Shown: piece by piece, positions 58,776 to 64,000 of the stretch | Position numbering within the stretch: the stretch's first letter is position 1 | Layout: every line of letters begins with the position of its first letter | DNA from: Chionoecetes opilio | Lineage: Eukaryota > Arthropoda > Malacostraca > Decapoda > Majidae | Length of the DNA stretch: 64,000 nt | Assembly (NCBI GenBank): GCA_016584305.1 | Contig: JACEEZ010023454.1 | Span: forward strand, 292,374 to 356,373 | Direction of reading: 5' to 3' | Made by a program: the position numbers and the translations under genes | Notes under the pieces: model-generated | The model's database searches: none | What the model saw: the letters and a program-made list of their open reading frames with translations, nothing else | Told to the model about the DNA's origin: nothing

Positions 58776-59584
58776 AATTAATTACTGCTAAACTACTTAG
58801 CTATCATAGTTTTTGAGTTATTAAGGAAAACGGGTTTTCTCAAAAGAAACTCTTAGAGAGTGCCGTACTTCTCCCTCGATAAGGCAGCCATCGAGCCCCC
58901 CATCCATCCAACTCCCCGTGCCGGACGATTCAGGGTCCAGTGGTACTCTCAGAGGTGACAATATTTTTTTTCAAAACAACAATTTTGACTAAATGAAGCA
59001 GTTCAGTTTACAATATCAAAATACTGAAAAAAATAACTCTTCATGCCTATTTTCACCCAAAACTTGGAGACAAGGGTCGTCAATGCCGCGGCGAGTATTA
59101 AAATATTAGCTTTTTTTAACCGTAAACTTTATTTAGTTATAACTATTCCGGGCAAGTTGTGGTTGATCCCGCCATCTTGTTAGGCATTTGAGGCAGGTTT
59201 TTATTCTTTTTTTTACGTTGGAACCTATAGCGCCTGTAGCCTATTTTTTTCTTTGAGAACTCAGGTCCCTGCACATTCTGGAGGGTCGTGATGATTGGCC
59301 CTCGCCCGTTGGTGGCGCAGGCTGGAATTTTTATAGTGACACCTTTGATCTATAGGTGAAAATCCCGTTTTCTGTGATGATCGGATCCTCAGTCAGGCTC
59401 ATGCTGTCACCTGCATGGTGCTTCCACTGGTGCACTTGAAGTCGCAGTCGAAGGAACAGGTATGCATCATGCGGGTTTCTTCGGCCACTCGACGATGGAT
59501 TTGACAGTTGCTCCTTGCTGGGTCTTGAACTCGGGACCCTCTGTTCACCTACCAGGCTCTTTTCGACCGCATTAAATTAGGTCG
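58776..59584. other. No recognisable gene
   Basis: A possible further tRNA-like B box lies on the minus strand near 59525 (GAGTTCAAGACC). Otherwise nothing is recognised. Confidence 0.35.
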
Positions 59585-59671
59585 AAGGAGTTCTGTAATT
59601 GCCCCCGACAGGATTAGAACTCGGAACATCGAGCTCACCACTCCAAGACTCTAACCTCTCGGCCACCGCCT
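59585..59671 (-). mobile_element. tRNA-like SINE head (Ser/Leu-type layout)
   Basis: The minus strand reads GGCGGTGGCCGAGAGGTTAG (A box) and GAGTTCTAATCCTG (B box), with a long variable region between as in Ser/Leu tRNAs. The acceptor stem is not clearly paired, so a SINE or tRNA pseudogene is preferred. Confidence 0.6.
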
Positions 59672-59993
59672 CCTCAAAGGTTAGAGCAAAGGAAACACTC
59701 CATTAGGTATGCAAAGGTATTTATGTGCCTTACGTAGTACACGTGCGGGAGGAACCACAACTGTGAAAAGTATGAGTATAAAGCGTTTTGGGACACATTT
59801 ATCATAATAATTTTGTATTAATGAATTTCTTTACGGATCATTTTGAAACTGAAATAGATGACCAGTGATTACAGATTTAGTATCAGTGGAGCATGTGCTT
59901 TTATTTCTGTAAACTCGGCTCAAGGGATGGTGAATGGAAGTGTACACTACACCCCTAAATACATTTTAAACTTGTTGACACATGTTGTTGGTG

Positions 59994-60445
<452 letters not shown>

Positions 60446-60448
60446 AAT

Positions 60449-61294
60449 TGTTACGACTGCGGCCTCAAGCGCAACAGACTGTTCACTAAACTGTGAACCG
60501 ATAGAAGCTCTCCAGCTTCTATCCGGAGAAAGAGAGGGGCCGTAACCCTCGATCCCTTCTACTCTCTTGCTCAAATACAAAAGTATACTACCGATTACAA
60601 CCTAGGCTACTGACAGGCCCGGCTGTATCACTAAACAAACAAGAGTGAGAGCACCCTCTGCTCTCACCTCCACTCTAAGTGATACTTGAAGAAATATGCT
60701 ACGTAACGCTTCAAAATGCTACCGCGATTGTATCTATGGGCGGTTAAACAGTGGTGATGGAAAGTTCCTCCCTATTACGTTATTACTGGAGTGCACCTCC
60801 CACCTTTCTCATCCCACTGCCCAGAAGGATGGGAAACTGGTATTCGTGTTATGAGCTGGCCTCGCAAAACAAAGGTTAATTAGTGTACAGGCGATGTGTT
60901 TGTGTGTGTGTCAGTATCTCCTGTGCTAGCCAAAACTCCAAAACACGGTAACCATTCATTTCCCGCCTTCCGTCCGTTAATACTAAACTTAGCACGTGGT
61001 CAGCCCGAAAGCCTTACCCAAATGGTGGAACCCACGTGTTTTCAATACTACGCAAGAAATACTATAACTTCAGACACCCTCTAGCTATTCACTGACTTAA
61101 GTGAATGCAGGGCAAACTTCCTACGCAAAGACTCAACAGCTACCAAAACGCAGCAACTCAACGACGAAGGATAGCAAGAGGCTGCGGAGCAGAGCGGCAC
61201 GTGTATTCGCTATTAAGGCCAGACCTCTACTAACTCGGGCGCCGCTCTGCCACGCGGGACTGAAGGGCCCACCAGGGGCGGGGGGGGGGGGACA
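60449..61294 (-). mobile_element. 3' LTR of a Ty3/Gypsy element
   Basis: On the + strand it reads TGTTACGACTGC ... GGGGACA, i.e. TG...CA ends on both strands. In the minus (sense) direction it is preceded by a purine-rich tract (GAGGAGAAGGAGAGAGAAGA region, 61295-61325), the polypurine primer site for plus-strand synthesis. 846 bp. Confidence 0.8.
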
Positions 61295-61364
61295 CCTTCC
61301 TCTCTTCTCTCTCCTTCTCCTCACTCACCCGGGGACATACACCAGCCAGGCCCCCCGGCAGGTT

Positions 61365-62707
61365 TTACACGCCCTTCCCCAAGGGAAAATTTTGTTCCCT
61401 GGAGGAACATTTTCTTTCAGCCCCGCCCTCATGCACATCTGAGCGGGACAGGCAATCAGCTATAACATTATCCACCACTCGGATATGTTTCCCGTCCAAG
61501 TTGTGCTCCTGCAACAACAAACTCCAGCGAGTGAGACGTTGATTCTTAAACTTGAACTTCTGCAAGAACTGCAAAGGGTGATGGTCAGAGTAGACTTTGA
61601 TCACCGGGCCATAGTAAGGCAAGTACACCTCAAAATCCTGCAAGGCCAACAGAATGGCCAACAACTCTTGCTCTATAACGGAATAATACCGCTGAGCGGT
61701 AGTGAACTTCTTAGAGAAGAATGCAACTGGGTATTCCTTCTGATTCTCCCCATGTTGCAATAACACGGCACCCACGCCCACTCGACTAGCATCGGTCGCC
61801 AGCACAAAAGGCTTAGTGAAGTCAGGGGCGCGCAGGATAGGATGGTGGCAGAGTAACGACTTCACTGTATCAAAAGCCTGTTCAGACTCTGCGGACCACT
61901 CCCACTTCCTGTCCTTTCGCAGCAAGTCCGTAAGGGGGGCCAGCACCGTAGAGTAGCCCTTGATGAACCGCCGATAGTACCCTATCATGCCCAGGAAACG
62001 CTGAAGGGCCCGCCGACAAGAAGGTGCCTTGAAGTTGTTAATGGCCTCCACCTTAGCTTCAGGGGGGGACACCTGGCCATGTCCCACAACGTAACCCAAG
62101 TACTGCACCCAGGCTTGGACAAACTCACACTTGTCCAAATCGCCTCACCTAGACGACGAACAAGTGCCTCCACGTGGTCAAGGTGATCCTCCCAGCTGGA
62201 GTCAACCACCACCATGTCATCAATATACACGGCACAGTTCGGCACCCCGTCCACGACCCGATCCATGAGCCTCTGGAAGGTGGCTGGTGCATTTTTCAGG
62301 CCATAAGGCATTACTTGGCACTGATACACCACCCCATTTACCACGAAACTGGCCACCTGCTTGGCACGCTCCGAGAGGGGTACCTGCCAGTAGCCCTTGA
62401 CCAAATCTACCTTGGTAATGTAGGTGGCAGCCCCTATCTTGTCCACCAAGTCGTCGACCCTAGGCAGAGGGTAGGTGTCAACCTTCGACAGTGTATTCAC
62501 TTTTTTAAAGTCGACACAAAAGCGGACCTTGCCATCAGGCTTGGGCTGCAGGGTGACGGGGGAGCTCCATTCACTGGACCCCCGTTTGATCAAGTTGTGA
62601 TCAAGCATATAAGTAATCTCCTCCTCCAGGTACTTCTGCCTGAGGGGATTAACCCGATAGGGAGAAAGCTTTACTAGCGCGGCATCGCTGACATCAATGT
62701 CGTGCAC
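61365..62707 (-). pseudogene. Ty3/Gypsy pol: reverse transcriptase and RNase H, no integrase
   Basis: Read from 62707 down: LSPYRVNPLRQKYLEEEI, SSEWSSPVTLQPKPDGKVRF, KVDLVKGYWQVPLSERAK (first catalytic aspartate), MPYGLKNAPATFQRLMDRVV and YIDDMVV (catalytic pair). A frameshift near 62140 leads into CEFVQAWVQYLGYVVGHGQV, the FLGMIGYYRRFIKGYS thumb region and RNase H with LATDASRVGVGAVL, SVIEQELLAIL and VYSDHHPLQFL. It then reads NVIADCLSR, a short tail and a stop at 61365, only 70 bp from the LTR. A Gypsy pol normally continues with a 400-residue or longer integrase, which is absent here. Confidence 0.92.
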
Positions 62708-63983
62708 AGCCCACGTAGTCCGCCCGGGGGCACTGCCAAAGACCCGGGGGTACTGTCACAGCCGCCGACACATCTCCTCCCCTCTCTCCGGGGACAGATG
62801 TTGCAATTTCTCCCTGGGGGCCTCCTGACTGTTGTTCTCCCACAGTCCGACAGGAGCAACGTCTCCAAAGCCTGGCTCCTCTCCCGCATCAAGCGTCAGG
62901 ACCAAGGGTGCCCCCTCCTCCGGGCTTACACCTTGTCCCTTTGGCAGTGGCCGCCCACCCCAAGGAGCCTCACCACTTTCACCATCCGTAACTCCCTCTT
63001 CTTCTCCACCCCCCATCACCGGCAGGCCATCACACACCTCCTCCTCCCTCTCCTCCCTCTCTCCTCCCCTTACAAACAGAGCTTCAATTCGTCCTTCTGC
63101 TGCTTGCGCTATCGTCGAGATTGACATCACTCTTGAGAACAACGAGTCGGGGGGAAAGTGTAAGCGCCCAGGAGTAAATCGCCGCCATTCCTCGTCTCCT
63201 CGGGTGATAACTGTCCATGAATCACTTGTCCCCTCTAGACGAGACCTGAAGTTCGGGTGTTTTAGGTGGTGACCTGTAGGCATACAGTCGGCCCGCATCC
63301 TGACCCGGCGAAAGGCTGGCTTAAACCTCGCCTCCGGTGCCACTCAGCGGGTGGTGGCGTCAGACTTAAACGCGCCCATATCTCCCCCCTCTGCAGTAGA
63401 TCCCTCCTTCCTCAGGGTTCCTACCGGTGCCCTGTGTTTCTACAGTCGGCCCCAGGATCCTGACCAGGCGAAGGGCTGGAGTCAGCCCCGCCTCCGGTGC
63501 ACTCAGCAGGGTGGTGCGCGTCAGACTTAACACCGACGCCCTCACTCTCCCCACCCTCTGCAGTAACACCCCTTCTTTCCTCAAGCTCTTCCAGGGGCCC
63601 TGTCTTACTACAGTCGGCCCCAAGAACCTGAGAGGACGGTGGGCTAAGTGTAGCTCCACCGCGGGTGTACACCGCAAGGTGCGACCCGTCGCCCTCCCTA
63701 CCGGCGCTCTCAGTATCTATCCCCCTTGCGGTGACACCCTTCTCTCCAAGTTCCTTCTCTGGTGACCCTGATGTACTACAGTCGGTCCCAGGAACCTGAG
63801 AGGACACCGGCACGTCCTTATCCACAGCCTTCCTGGCCATGTACCTCGTGACGGCACACACGGGGAGTGAGGCTTCCAGTACCCTGCACCCGTTCTCCAC
63901 ACCAGCCGAGGCCTCAAAGGTCTCCTCTGGGACCGCGACAGGGGGCGTAGGTGAAGGAAATACTCTAACTCCCGCCAAGTCAT
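62708..63983 (-). pseudogene. Gag-pol linker region with 56-residue tandem repeats
   Basis: Upstream of the RT on the minus strand, two frames (63978-63421 and 63343-62756) are Glu/Gly/Ser/Pro-rich. The first has repeats beginning VPGTDCSTSG, VLGADCSKTG and DPGADCRNTG, and the DNA shows four units at 63285, 63443, 63611 and 63779 (158, 168, 168 bp). No CCHC zinc knuckle or aspartic-protease DTG/DSG motif is visible, so these domains lie outside the window or are lost. The function of the repeats is unknown. Confidence 0.65.
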
Positions 63984-64000
63984 TTCCCAGCAGGAAATCT

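Overview
This is a repeat-rich animal nuclear contig. I infer an arthropod, most likely a decapod crustacean: genes are split into short exons with GT-AG introns, one gene encodes a protostome-type variant ionotropic receptor (IR), pentameric CCTAA/TTAGG motifs recur, microsatellites are very dense, and the LINE, hAT, Helitron, Gypsy and tRNA-SINE families resemble those common in crustacean genomes. The species cannot be read from the sequence.

Two host-type genes can be followed exon by exon with matching intron phases, both on the + strand. The first (about 4.4-12.4 kb) is an IR chemoreceptor in eleven exons, with amino-terminal region, ligand-binding lobe S1, TM1, pore, TM2, lobe S2 and last TM. 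The second (about 39.7-55.1 kb) is an ankyrin-repeat protein in six recognised exons; two of them are exactly 99 bp, one repeat each. The 5' ends of both are outside what I can recognise. A third transcription unit (TATA box 18714, untranslated first exon, coding exon from 19741) encodes an unrecognised Cys/His-rich protein; it is frameshifted and cut off at 20650. Two small minus-strand exon candidates (near 3.6-4.2 kb and 51.9-52.0 kb) are weaker.

Layout: 0-1.6 kb LTR-retrotransposon RNase H/integrase remnant; 2.4-3.4 kb hAT remnant with terminal repeat; 4.4-12.4 kb IR gene, whose introns hold a 408-bp tandem block, a split 39-bp minisatellite with a probable solo LTR, and microsatellites touching splice sites; 13.4-14.4 kb tRNA-like SINEs; 14.45-18.49 kb a TIR transposon with 6-bp target duplications, a broken unassigned transposase and two nested Helitrons; 18.7-20.65 kb the third gene; 20.65-32.2 kb a large inverted duplication (arms about 2.9 kb, the right arm enlarged by a 1.2-kb hAT insertion) around a spacer with a hAT pseudogene and a Helitron carrying a LINE; 32.4-35.9 kb a palindrome whose arms are themselves palindromic; 36.8-39.3 kb small TIR elements; 39.7-55.1 kb the ankyrin gene with LINE, Helitron and foldback insertions in its introns; 55.2-58.8 kb two minus-strand LINEs; 60.4-64 kb a minus-strand Ty3/Gypsy element running off the window, whose pol stops after RNase H.

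The mobile elements form a nested record: Helitrons in a TIR transposon, a LINE in a Helitron, a hAT in one duplication arm, and a TIR element in another Helitron. Most long open frames elsewhere come from microsatellites or minisatellites. No bacterial, viral-particle, CRISPR or toxin system was seen.
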